Source: Arctopsyche grandis (taxonomy: Eukaryota; Arthropoda; Insecta; Trichoptera; Hydropsychidae). From it: DNA of 64,000 nt. Under the pieces are notes generated by a model. It did no database searches. It saw nothing but the letters and a program-made list of their open reading frames with translations, and was not told where the DNA came from. The translations under genes and the position numbers were made by a program. Shown here in pieces: positions 21,601 to 33,396 of this stretch (position 1 is its first letter; every line of letters starts with the position of its first letter). The DNA lies in assembly GCF_051622035.1 (NCBI RefSeq), contig NC_135364.1:19867001-19931000 (forward strand). Direction: 5' to 3'.

Positions 21601-23966
21601 TTAACTGAAATTGTTTTCTTTATTTCTACAGATTTAGTTGCGGGACTTCTGGTCTAAAGAAATATTCTGTTCACTGAAATTTCACTGATGGTCTGTCAGT
21701 AAAATTTCTCCATAAGCAATTTTTTTTTAAACCCACCCTCTCTGAAAATACTAGCTAGAGGGTAAGTTCAACGTCTTAACATCCATCGTCATTCTCAATC
21801 CATTAAATTATAAAGTCCATACACTGGCGAAATAACAACGTCAAAACATAATCCCGACACACTTCCGAGATTGGTGTGTCATGGAGATTATGAATATTTA
21901 ATCGGTGTTTTTTATGCGTTTTCCGCTTTTATGTTTCAACATCAATAAAATACCGAGGGGTTTTATTACGCGAGTTTCTACTTGGCGTAATATATTCAAG
22001 ATGCGATGAAAAAGTTTCCTCGTCAAGTAATGAAGTTTAATCGTAAATGCATTGCTAATGTTGCCGTTGTTTATTTACTGAGTATTTGTAGTTATATGAT
22101 ATAATTCTTAAGTACGTACATATATAATACATCATTTATAAAAACGTATGTATGTATAAATTATGTATGTATATGAATTTATAATTGTATGTGTGTACAT
22201 AACTAAAGAGTGATTGTTGACTTGTTCGCATCAATTTTACTCGTGTATGATTTTGTCAGTCATTCGTTTTTTTTTACATGACACCTAATAATTTTACCGG
22301 AATTTAAATACATATGTACTGCAAACGTCTCTTGATTTAATTGGTTTTGCAAAATGAAAGGTTTCGTTAAACTTATACGTTTTCTTTTCCTTTTTCTAAC
22401 GTCATGTTTTAGCAATGTAAATATAGCAAGCATTTCGGACACAGATCTTGTGTTTTTCTTTTAAGATTCTGAAATAAATAGCTTGTGCTATTTAATAATA
22501 ATAATAATAACGACAATAGTTTTTATTCGAGAATAGTGCAATTCCTATCGTGTATATAAATAATATATAGATAATACTAATGATAAAATAAATTCTATAA
22601 TAATATAAATGTAATAATAAATAATTGATTAATTTTTCAATTGACTATCGATCGAATATACATATGTATATATAGGTAGTAATAAATGGAAATGAGTAGT
22701 TGCGGCAGCAAGATGTATGTATGGTGGGCCGGATAAAAAAAATCTTGTTGGAAGCCAGTTTTGCAAATTTGCACACGTGTAATAATTTTGCATAAGGAAT
22801 TTATACCTAATGTGTACATCGAAAACTGCGAATTTGGAAAAGACGTTCTGTAAACCCGTAAAAAATAATATGAAAATTCTGTAAAAGTTATTTGCGCTGC
22901 CGTCAGCCCAGTTTGTGAAAGTTTGTGAAAATCGTGACATTTACTGATTTTCGAATGTTTTTTCTAATTTAAACTCCCCTTTAGTAGTTTTTTTTTGTAT
23001 TCACCCTAATCATGTAAATGGGATAATTTCACGTAAACAAATATTACCTGGGATGTTTTTCACATTGCTAAGGTAAGAAAAAAATCTGAAACTTTATCCA
23101 GCCTACATTAAACGCCTTTATCGGCGCGCTTCCAGTCCATGGTACAAAAATCAACCCCTGGAGTGTTTTCGGTGATATGTATTTTATCATCGTATTTATC
23201 CTTGCTTTACAGTGATCGATAACAGTGAGTCCCATATTTGAAGAAATGTAGGAGAAACTTGCATATGGATATGCGTACACGTGCGACCTCCCAAACATAC
23301 TCATTCTGCACGTGCACAGGGGGAAGCCAAGGACATATGACGTCCCATACCACTCAGTGTGTTTTCAGTGTTTCTTGTTATCCCATCTCATCCGTTGTTC
23401 TCGTGATATTTTTTAGAATGTTATTTTTCATTTTTTTCTTAATATTAACACGATTATTAATTCTAGGACCATTTATTTCCCATTTTTAATAAACGTATGT
23501 AATGTTGTTGAAGTATCTTTCAGAATTTTTTTAACGGTTTTGAAAAGCCTTCACAAATTTATTTTTATCCAAATATTTCACTCTATTTATTCATATAATT
23601 TTTCCCATTATAATTTTTATGATACAAATTTTTTCCCATTATAATTTTACATTTAAATTACAGTCTTTAAGTAATATATATGAATGATGACAGTATCATC
23701 ATGATTAATATTATGATAGATTAATAACTGAAATTCAAATAGTTCAAATCGAATTATGTTAGTGGCTTTTGGGTTGCTCTAATAATTCTACTAAAGTAAT
23801 GTGTAATAAATTATCGATTTTCGGCAACCCCACCAGACAAGCAAATAGAATACATGGAATAAACTTGTGACAGTAAATTTGAAAAGAAAGCAATGATCAT
23901 TAATAAATGGTTACTGCAGGTATAATCGTGCAATCCGGCTTGAAGGACCATATGAATGTGGTCAAT
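18624..23966. other. No gene seen; microsatellites and GC-richer islands
   Basis: No frame here has recognisable domains. Islands of more balanced composition occur at about 18800-19020 and 20640-21240. A palindromic TACATACATATGTA microsatellite is at 19724-19758. A direct repeat of CATACATATATGAATTAAT occurs twice near 20427-20480. Confidence 0.4.
19724..19758. repeat. CATA/TATG microsatellite
   Basis: Runs of ACATACAT alternate with ATATGTAC. Equivalent tracts are at 11485-11503, 25808-25832, 44653-44681, 57368-57395 and 63821-63845, among other places. Confidence 0.8.
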
Positions 23967-24222
23967 GATTAAAACCGTTCCGTTCCTTTGTTTTACTTTC
24001 CTTTATTTCGATCGAAGTGGTAGAGGGACTGCCGGGGAATGTGAGACAGGTGCAACTGATCACATCACCTATCAACTAATAGCAAGCTAATAGTCGCTAT
24101 ACAAAGCTAAATCTAATTTCCTGTAGCCTTTATTTATGCATACAATATAATATATTTAATTGGGGAATGGCCATAAAACTATGAAGATTGTCCACGAGGA
24201 TTGTAATGTTATATCTTCTCAT
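23967..24222 (+). repeat. Interspersed repeat family R2, copy 1
   Basis: It shares blocks in the same order with 33184-33396: TTTACTTTCCTTTATT, AGAGGGACTGCCGG, CACATCACCTATC and ATGAAGATTGTCCA. The two copies are moderately diverged with indels. No ORF, no terminal repeats seen; class unknown. Confidence 0.6.
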
Positions 24223-25899
24223 TATATCAGCATGACCACACATTAGTACATTAATAGTAATTTTTCGTCTAATTGAAATCGCATCTTTGTACAATATTTA
24301 TATTAAAGACTTAAAGAGAAATTACACACAGAGTTTGTTCTGACAGTGCAAACAAGCCGTCTGTTCTTTTCATATGAGACCCGCCTTATATCCGAATGTC
24401 GCATAAACATCGCGTCGTAACGTATGAAATATGAACCGACATAAAGTAACAAGTATTCGACATTACGGCGCAATAAAGCTTCACCTGTGCGAAAAAGTAC
24501 GCAAACATGTCCATACACACACAGATAGATATAAGCAGCGGTCGTAAATCTGTGGTGCGCGAACACTCCCCCTCTTCCCCTTCCATCCCCCTTCTCATCC
24601 CGTGCTTTAATATTTCGTGACGGGGCGCGTAATAAGTGCGGTAAACTTGGTGTACACAAACGCCTCGGGGAAAAATCGCCGGTTCGACGACAGACAACTT
24701 TTCACCGTCGAGCTTTCACGCGATTTTCCCTCTCGAGGCTTTTGTTCGTTTACGAGCCGTTTTTCCGAGGGCCGACATCTCTTCCCACCCCTCGGGTCTG
24801 CCCTGATTAATCGCTGTGCTGTTTCATAATTTGACTTTTGTCGCCCTGTATTATTTATTTCGACTTGAGGTATTGAGACTTTGAATTCTACGTAAATGAA
24901 TCAAAATTTTCAAAATTCATGTTGAAAGTGGAAATTTATAATTAAATGTATGTATGTCTGTATAAAATATATTTCATACATAGGTATGTATGTATGAGCA
25001 TACCTTTTGCTGATTTAAAGCTCAGGAAACAAATACCGATATGCGTCGAGGAAAAATGATATTTTTGTATAATATTTATGTATGGAAAATATAAGCAAAT
25101 TTTGAGGTCGCTGAAAACTGAGCTTTCGCGAATTTCCATACTGATATATACACACGGGAAAAACTGTTTGGAGAATACAGTTTTCCCGTCCGACGGAAAA
25201 TGTTTCGGTCTGAGGGGAAAAAGCGATTTTCTCCCGTTGAAATTTTCGCTTACGTGTTGCTTAGTTTCCACCGTGCTATTTTCCACGTGCCGTGAAAGTC
25301 TATTGCGCATTTCCTTCGTACATATTTTTGCGATTCGCTGCAGATGGCAAATATCTTGATGTGTTGATTCTACACTTTTTAAAAGCACATTTACGTTTCC
25401 TTTTCAAGGTAAATGCTTTTTTACACCCTATGCATTTTTCTAAAGTTAGCGAAGTCGTTATCGCATTTCTGGTATAGATAACGAACGCATGTGGAGCAAC
25501 GCACTGAGATGATTTGCGGCTTTGCACATAAAAGGGATATTTACATTATGGCACTATGCGTTTACTTTGGTAAAAGGTCGTATATAACGTACTTGAATAG
25601 GGTTTCCTAATTTCCAAACAGATTAACAATTACCGTCCTTCGCTGTAGCAATTTCCTTTGCGGCCCGGATGTGCCATCTCCCTGTAAGGACATCGAACGT
25701 ATATCACCGTCTTTAATGACATACATAATCTTCTTAATACCAGTCGAGTGTGTGTGGGTGTAGTTTCGGTTGTCGCCTTTGTAAGTAAAAATAAAAAAAA
25801 TTATGTGTATGCATACATATATGTATGTACATATTTATATCTAGTTGGAGATTCTCATATAAATACATACGTATACCCCTATTAAAAGCCCCTCGCATA
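24223..25899. other. No gene; GC-richer islands
   Basis: Blocks at about 24500-24830 and 25130-25330 stand out by base composition. Frames up to 148 codons overlap on both strands with no domain. They are candidate regulatory or conserved non-coding DNA. Confidence 0.35.
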
Positions 25900-26100
25900 T
25901 TATGAACACCATTGTAAATCTATACAATTATTCTGAATCAATTTTTCTTTTTTTTTCTTGCTCTCGATACTATCCATCAAATCCAATACATTAAGTGATT
26001 GTCCGGATCCACCTAAATCGTGTAGCTTCATGTACTGCGAAGGGTCAAAATTTATTGTCGTGTGACCTTTATATTGTAGTTCGACAAAGACGAAGGGCAA
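25900..26100 (-). CDS. Short unrecognised protein-like frame
   Basis: A 66-codon minus-strand frame reads in part YKGHTTINFDPSQYMKLHDL, then GGSGQSLNVLDLMDSIESKK. The mix of residues is protein-like and less biased than nearby random frames. No flanking exon or family is recognised, so it may be a transposon or pseudogene fragment. Confidence 0.2.
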   Translation of the reverse strand: MPFVFVELQYKGHTTINFDPSQYMKLHDLGGSGQSLNVLDLMDSIESKKKKEKLIQNNCIDLQWCS

Positions 26101-26682
26101 ATAATACCTACGAAAGGGATTCGCGAAGGAATACCCAATTTTGCTAATAGACGTATATACAAATACCTATATAGATTCACGAATTTCTATTATTATCGTC
26201 TTGTGATTGTATTCCCTGATTAAGGATTCGGTGAAGGTATAAAAGGTACACATATATAATATGTAGGTATATGGGAATGTAATTGATTAGATTATGGAAT
26301 TTAATTTCATATCCTTATTATGTTTATTTGAAGTTTTTTGAAATTGAATACCTCTTTTGTAAAATTTGAAAAATATCATACATATATACAAACAAAAAAA
26401 AGTAAGCATTTGAAATAAATATACATAATGTACCATTCTTTACCTTAGTCAAATATTTATTGTATGTACTTATCAATCAATATTTTCTTGGTTTGTAATT
26501 TGCCTACATAATATTTATATTTTACTTTATTACCAAGTCTATTTTAAACTGTATAATGAGTTATATATTTATTTTTACCCATTATATGTATGATCTTGAA
26601 ATTACAAAAGTGTGTGGGGTGAGTTGGTGAGAGTTACTCAAAACAGAGATAAATAGAAGCGTGTTGGAGAGGCTTACATCCA

Positions 26683-28040
26683 GCAGTTTTTTTTTTTTTT
26701 TAACGGAAAAAGTTAGAATGCCTCCTCATGAGCAACTCTGAATTTGCGTCCGGATAAGTATGATTCCAGTAATTTGACATAATTTCCAGGTAGTGACTTG
26801 CTGATTTTGTGGATAAGTCCTTCGTGCCATGGGTTTGGTGCATCCGCTCTAAAATCGCCAGATTAACAGAACGGCAGCTTTAAACGTAATTTTCGTTTTC
26901 TCGAATGATAGATTGCACATCAGATGACGAGTAACCTTTCGATGTGCACAGATGCAATTATTAAAATTGAGTTGGATCTCTCTGGCGACTTTAATAAGGC
27001 AAGATTCGGAATTTATCGAATCTTTCGAATCTATCATTCGAGAAGACGAGAATTGCATTTAAAGCAGGCTTCCGTTAATCTGTCGTTCAATTTGTCTGGC
27101 AATTTTAGAGCGGATGCACCGTATCCTCGTGCCATGCCCTGTCGAAGGCCTGTGAGACATCAAGAAATACAGCCGGACAATACTTTTTTTCCTCTAGCGA
27201 TTGCTCTATTTTTGAAATAACACGGTGCACTTGATCGATGGTAGAATGTTTCGACCTAAAGCCAAATTGGAAGTCGGGAACATCGATTAAGGGCTTGAGT
27301 CTTTTTAATAATAGTTTTTCAAATAGCTTAGATATCACAGGCAACAAGGATATTGGTCTGTATGATGTTACTTGTTCGGGTGACTTTTCTGGTTTCTTCA
27401 ACATAATGATTTGAGCAGTTTTGAAGCACTCTGGCACATGGTTGAGCCGGAAACATGCATGATAATAGCTTTTTTCGAAAGTTCCTTGAATAGTCCCGGT
27501 GAGATTTCGTCAATTCCAGGTGCCTTTTTAGGATTTATATTTCTTTAGCTACTTCCATAGGGGTGACAGTTTTGATTAGTTGCTGTGGTTGATATATTGG
27601 TGTATAATCAGCATCAGATTGAATATTGTGTGGTTGGAATACTGTCTCTAAGTGTTGTGCAAACAGCTCAGCTTTTTCTTTGTTGCTTCTTATCCACTCT
27701 CCTTGCGCATTTTTCAGATGTGGTATTTGTAGAATTGGTCGTTTGAATTTCCTAGTTGCTTTCCATAGTGAGTGATTTTTATCAGCTGCAGGGCCCAAAC
27801 CTTCCAAATATTTTTCAAAACAATTTTGTTTGTTCTCTTTAATAAATCGGTTAACTTTGTTACTTATGTGATTAAATTCTCTTTTGTCTGCAATATTTCT
27901 GGTTCTATGTCCTATTCGTCTTGTTCTACGTCTTTATTTAATCAATTGTCTAATTTCCATGGGGTAATTAATGATTTGATCTTGTTTTTCTTTTGTTACA
28001 GGTGTAGCTTCTTTCGCAGCCTCTCGTACAGAGTACAGAG
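26683..28040 (-). pseudogene. Jockey-like LINE ORF2 fragment, broken
   Basis: On the minus strand, pieces of a non-LTR reverse transcriptase follow in order. First comes a region before the RT (DKREFNHISNKVNRFIKENK, then KNHSLWKATRKFKRP), then SYRPISLLPVISKLFEKLL, FGFRSKHSTIDQVH, FLDVSQAFDRAWHE (RT motif A), and after an insertion GLIHKISKSLPGNYVKLLES and YLSGRKFRV. There is a stop after RQLIK (about 27935) and a frameshift around 27470-27540 upstream of RLNHVPECFK. The YxDD motif and everything beyond are missing, and a poly(T) tract at 26684-26700 closes the fragment. It is a dead copy; a (TAAAA)n tail is not present. Confidence 0.85.
26832..27126. mobile_element. MITE-like element nested in the LINE, with about 10-bp target duplication
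   Basis: A 295-bp insert interrupts the RT frame between RAWHE and GLIHK. Both flanks carry TCGTGCCATG (26822-26831 and 27127-27136). Its ends are inverted repeats: GGTGCATCCGCTCTAAAAT on the left mirrors ATTTTAGAGCGGATGCACC on the right, and complementarity goes on inward (CGCCAG..., AGACGAGAATT against AATTTTCGTTTTCT). No ORF. A 9-10-bp duplication would suit a Mutator-like element; that class is an inference. Confidence 0.8.
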
Positions 28041-30910
28041 CAGTGGATGATGGTGATATACAAATGTATCTACATATTTAACCAAAGTTTTCTTATTTTA
28101 ATTATCTTTATTAGTTCAGTGTTTTAGAAATACATAAAATAAACCCAAAGTTCGAAATGGTCTGTTTAAATTTAACAATCATTTTCAATTCGTATATGTC
28201 GAACTGTCAAAAAGTTTGTGTACAATTTTTATAAGGTATATTGCATGTGCATTTGTATGTATGTATATTTCACTAAAAGTTACATACCGTAGTGTCTACG
28301 ATTAAGCTCACTTAAAAGTATGTACATATAAGTTTGTGCCAACAAAGTTCTTCAGTCAAAAGTAAAGTGTACTTGTTCCAAATTGAATAAGTGCATATGT
28401 ATCCATAGATACTTAAACGCATTTTTACAGTCATCTTTCAATATTGAGTGCTCTCTTTTTAAGCCTTTCAAAGAGAATCATGCGGATTGCATCCGACATA
28501 TGCATTATTCGCGTCGGTGAAACAATATCGCATTTGAATAATTGACATCTCACAAGGGGAATTTTCCGTATCCGTATGCGCTGATCTGCTTAACATTTCA
28601 ATTTGATGTTGGCTAAGACTCTCAATGAACTTAGCGGTTTGATTTGCATCAAACGTACGATCGTATAATTGCATGTGTGCATTATATTTACATTACAGCG
28701 TATGTATTGCAATGCGAGTGCACCGATCCGTGAACTTACACAAGCATTGAAAGGATTATCTTATGTTAATTTATACGTCTGTGGTATGGATATTATTTTG
28801 ACATGTTTTAAAATGTGGAAATTCCTTTACGATATTAAGAGTATCTTATGCTTTTTATTCACTATTCAATAATTGAATTAGATTATTAAGATTTTAATTT
28901 GTTAAGCTGTTGATATCATTTGTATATTGAAATGGCTATAAATATGTACATATATCAGTGTTTGCCGATTGATTTTATAGCTTAAACTTAGACCTTAAAA
29001 TTCATTAGTTGAGATTTCATTTTGACATAGAATTATGTCTATTCATAAGGGGAGTGAATATTAGTGGTAGTCGCGAAATGAAAAAACATATGTCCAATTT
29101 TTGTTTTGGTACAAATATTTCCAGCAATGGAAAAACTCTTTTACTTTCGAACGAAGATGGTTTTATAGTTAAAAGGGATGAAAGGTTTTATAGTTAACTA
29201 TTAATTTTCAAGTCAAACTATAATTCGAAGCTATTTTTTTTATTTACGTTATTTTATAGATTTGCCTTTGATAAATCCTAATTTGTTAATTCATCCATCG
29301 TCAAACACACAATTGTCTCATCTCCATCGAAATCTTAAAAAGTTTCTTTCAATTTTGGAATCGTCAATACAAGAAGTATACACTCGCTTTATTATAATTT
29401 CAACGTAGGATATACATTCGCTTTTATTTGAAAATTTAAAGAATGAAATTGAAAAAAAATTCCCTGGTTCGACATTAAAATTCTATCCCGGGTCGAACCC
29501 GATCAGAAACGCTTATTTCAATTCATACTTTGTATCGTCGATTAGAACAAGAATAATCTATATTAAAAATAATATTTAGTTGGTCTAGTGACAGTCAATT
29601 CACAGAATCGTGTCAATCCAAGTTTTGCAATATTCATAAAGAAAATATACAAAATAAAATGGTTACAAGGATGAAATAAATAAATGTTTGTAAAACAGCA
29701 ATGGTATTTTTATTTCCGCAGAAAATACTAAGCTAGGACTTGCGTCAATCTTCATTTAAACATCTTGGCAAATCTATTGCGACACCGCTAACATTTTTGC
29801 ATAATGGGTTAAACTCCATTAAATCAAAAAAAATTCCAAATCCTTAAAGAAAACAACAACTGGATATGTCAATACTTGACGCAAAGTGAATATATCGACC
29901 TTATATAAGAGCTATAAAAGGAAACTTAAATCATAATACAAATCTCATTTAACAATACATACATATTCTCTCCCTGTGGACTATGCCTTAGATCTCGAAG
30001 AAATACAAACGAGATTAATCCGATACGATTTCGCTTGACATTTTTTGGCGTCCGGACGCACTTACGCCAATTTCTATTTACCTTCTTATATTTCTACTCC
30101 GGCGAATGTACACATTTACACACATATACAGTCGCGCGCGCGCGTAAACACCAAAGGGGGTTCGTTGGATCGAATCCAAGGATACGTTTATCCAAGTCTG
30201 TATGAGGGAAGCCACGTCTGAGGGTTGTGTTGGTGAAAGCGGATGGATATGGAGGGTAAATTCTGTTGCTTGGCAACGGACGCTGCGCTAAGGTACCCAC
30301 CCGCTGGTGCTTGGGTACCAATATTTCTGATGTTGTACACAGATTTTTATTTATTTGTTTCGTTTCTAGATAGCCAACAAGCGAATTTTCGTGTCTAGTT
30401 TGGATGTTAAGTACCTCGTAGTTTCAGCGATATACTGTATTTCGTGTTTTTATTATTTATTGTTGTGTTTTTGATTGTTCATAATAACTGCACACAATAG
30501 AAAGTCGTCTTTTGGGTTTCCAAAATATGTCTTTTAAATTGTCAATTTGTACATAAAGTAAAATAAATAGCATTTCGTTTCGCCAATTTATGTAACTTTG
30601 AACTCAGTGTTTTCATATTTTGAGAGCTTTGTAGGATTATGAGAGGCTTTGGCGAAAATTTCAAATTAAGCACGTGTAAAGAAATCACATACTTTTCACA
30701 TACATATTATTCTGAAATGTAATAAAAGAAAAATTCTTTTTAATATAACGTTTTTACAATAATATATTGTGAGTTCTATATGTACAGGTAGAATTATGAT
30801 TCTATATATCATACATATGTATTATAAATGTTTTTTTTGCTATAATTTTTAATATGTCGAGTTGATTTCGTTTTGACAGGTTGATACAATTTAGGCATTT
30901 AGATTCAACA
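28041..30910. other. No gene seen
   Basis: AT-rich. A minus-strand frame at 28674-28468 (68 codons, containing TAKFIESLSQHQIEMLSRSA) looks mildly protein-like but has no family or neighbours. One copy of repeat family R4 is at 29590-29740. A (CG)n-like GCGCGCGCGCG stretch sits near 30133. Confidence 0.4.
29590..29740 (+). repeat. Interspersed repeat family R4, copy 1
   Basis: The core reads ATATTCATAAAGAAAATATAC ... TTTTTATTTC ... AAGCTAGG, shared with 34135-34253 and, more diverged, with 53668-53800 (TTCACAAAGTAAATGTACA, TTTGTAAAACGGCAAT). Class unknown. Confidence 0.45.
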
Positions 30911-31171
30911 ATTGAGCCATTATATTTGAAAGTGGCGGAATTCCAAATTTCAGTTCCGAAAACATTATTTCTGTTTGACTTAATTCACAAATTGTTATCA
31001 CTTATTTTAATTCGATATGTCCCGAAACTCGGAAAAGCAGAATAAACGTATTACAAGCCACCAGTATTTTTAAATATTGTAAAACGCAAAACATCGTATT
31101 TCATTTTTTGCGAAATATCTCTCGAAATGAAAAAAGTGGACTAATGCCACGTTAAAATACAACGGCTCAAT
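30911..31171. mobile_element. MITE-like element, family R3 (copy 1)
   Basis: A 261-bp element with inverted ends: ATTGAGCCATTATATTTGAA at the left pairs with the reverse complement of the right end (AAAATACAACGGCTCAAT). Sub-terminal GAAAGTGGC and GCCAC also match. The body (TTCTGTTTGACTTAATTCAC and on) recurs at 54984-55195. No ORF. Confidence 0.65.
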
Positions 31172-33183
31172 TATTTTCTTCAATGTTTGAGGTTTTCTTG
31201 ATAATCGAATTTCATCAGTTTTTGTTTATTCAATACAAAACATATTTATTTTAAATATTCATTAAATATAAACAAAATCAAGACAAATTAGCAAAACGCT
31301 TGAGATTTTAATAAAAGCGAGGCATAGACGTACCACAACATACATATGTACTTACATAGTATAGTTTTGACTGTTATTATTATGATTTTATAAAAATATC
31401 TACTTTCAAAAGTCTAAGAAGGGTTCGGAAACTTTAGAGAGCACAGACAATATTTTTAAATTTATGAGTAAGAATGAAAGCCGAATTTTTGCCACAGTGC
31501 ATTCGAAACGCAGCGCACTGTGCAATTTCGTTTTCCGTTCTGTATGCATTTTCAATGTTGTGCACATGTTTGAATTTGGTATAGCATTGAACTTCTGCAA
31601 ATATCACATAAGCAACATTTTATACTACAGTGAACTTAATCACCGGACAAAACTTTCTAGACTCGTCCGGCGTATTGTACGTCAATATTCTTTTAATTCA
31701 CCCTATGCTTACATACATACCAACATACTTTTGCCTGAGTTTGCAAAGTCGTAAAGTTGTCTTTGTGAAAGTATCTTTGTATAGCTTTTTCGGTTTAAAT
31801 GGTTTTATTTTGTTTTAATTTCGATCCCCTGGTCTGTTTGCTTGCACCAGCCGCCATATTATAATCCCTATTCCCCTGTTGTGGCGCGACAGTACAATGT
31901 ACACACCCATAAATACGATGGTCTCCGACCCTTCGGTTGGATTGCCCTCCCTTTTTATCCTTATCGATCTGATATACTATAATATTACATTTTAGATACC
32001 TATACGTATACGGGAAAAAAATAGATAATAATTCGAAAACAAACTCGGAGCGTAATATTGCCCCTTCCCGGTACAAATTTGAATAGGCAGCTATCCATTT
32101 CCTGCGAATATTTGAATTGTGTAAATTAAATTTAAACTCGGATACAAAGGGATATACGTCGACTCTGTTTAATATTAAACGCGAAATTTCGTGGCGGAAA
32201 ATCAAATATTGGAAATTCACCTGTGTGACGTGTTTCCGTTTATCTACCTGTCACCATGTCGACGATCACTCTACATAATGCCATTAGCGTCAGTCATTCG
32301 CTTTAGTAAACAATTAATTTTATCAACATTGAATTTATTTTATATTGAATTATTTTAGGTAATCTGGGATTTACAAACATTTTGAATCCACCTCCACATC
32401 TTTCACGATAGGTACCAGCTTTGATTTTCACAATCGAACCTAATCCTACTACATATTTGCATCTTTTTTCTAATGAACAATTACATACTTTTTTTAAAGG
32501 AGTTATTAAAGGTCATTCCTCGGTACATCTACCCAATATAAAAAAAAAGTTAATCATTGTTTCAAGTAATAAGCTGTATAGAAATTAATTTCAATTCAGT
32601 CGCACAAAAAAAAAAAAAATAACAGTTCACGGTTGACGACCTCGTGCGTCGCCAACTACAAAACAATGTAAATATTTATTTAAATTAACATCGAAAGTTA
32701 ATGAATCTCCACTTCAGCATCTCCAATCATCCAATTTAAACGTACGACTATTTATGTATATAAACACCGATATCCAAAACTCGAGTTTATCTATTCAATA
32801 ATCACCCCTCAGAGCCAGACCTAGCGATGTCCGAATTGAAGTGAAGTATTTGATCAAACATTTCGGTAGTGTTTTATTGTTTTAACAAGTGTGATTGTAC
32901 TATCTGTGAAACGTTACTTACGTATATACATATATATGTATGAACATATACGCATGTATATACATATATTGTATGCATGTATGTATGTACATATATTATA
33001 TGCGATAAGATGTGTCGGTTTATATGTTCGCTTATCGGATGAGGTGGTCGAATGGTTAAGTCATACATACATACATATGTATATAAATTTGTATTTACAT
33101 ATGTATAGATGGCCAAACTGAATCAGTTTCATTAGTTTAATTGTACAAGAGTTGGAAAAATGTGTAATAGTGGTTGTTAATAA
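31172..33183. other. No gene seen
   Basis: AT-rich DNA. A long interrupted CATA/TATG microsatellite cluster lies at about 32920-33105. The minus-strand frame 32220-31795 (141 codons) has no domain and I do not accept it as a gene. Confidence 0.4.
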
Positions 33184-33396
33184 TGACTCCTTTCTGTTAC
33201 TTTACTTTCCTTTATTGAAGAAGAGAAGAGGGACTGCCGGCTGGTGTGTGGTGATTGGCACATCACCTATCGAATGTTAAATTGATACTAATATTAATGA
33301 ACCCAGTGCACCGTCGGTAGCCCTATATTTATATATTTATAATAAATATCTGGTGGGGAGCGACCATAACAATATGAAGATTGTCCAAGAGTAGAA
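33184..33396 (+). repeat. Interspersed repeat family R2, copy 2
   Basis: Second copy of the repeat at 23967-24222, with the same blocks in order (TTTACTTTCCTTTATT, GAGGGACTGCCGG, CACATCACCTATCGA, ATATGAAGATTGTCCA). Confidence 0.6.

Noticed and set aside
24942..25388. 148-codon minus-strand ORF
   Set aside because: Ends in microsatellite-derived residues (THTYLCMKYILYRHTYI type) and has no recognisable domain.
30133..30180. B-box-like GATCGAATCC suggesting a tRNA gene
   Set aside because: No A-box or acceptor stem at the right distance; the upstream sequence is a CG-repeat.
31795..32220. 141-codon minus-strand ORF
   Set aside because: No family, no splice or promoter context, and a low-complexity mix.
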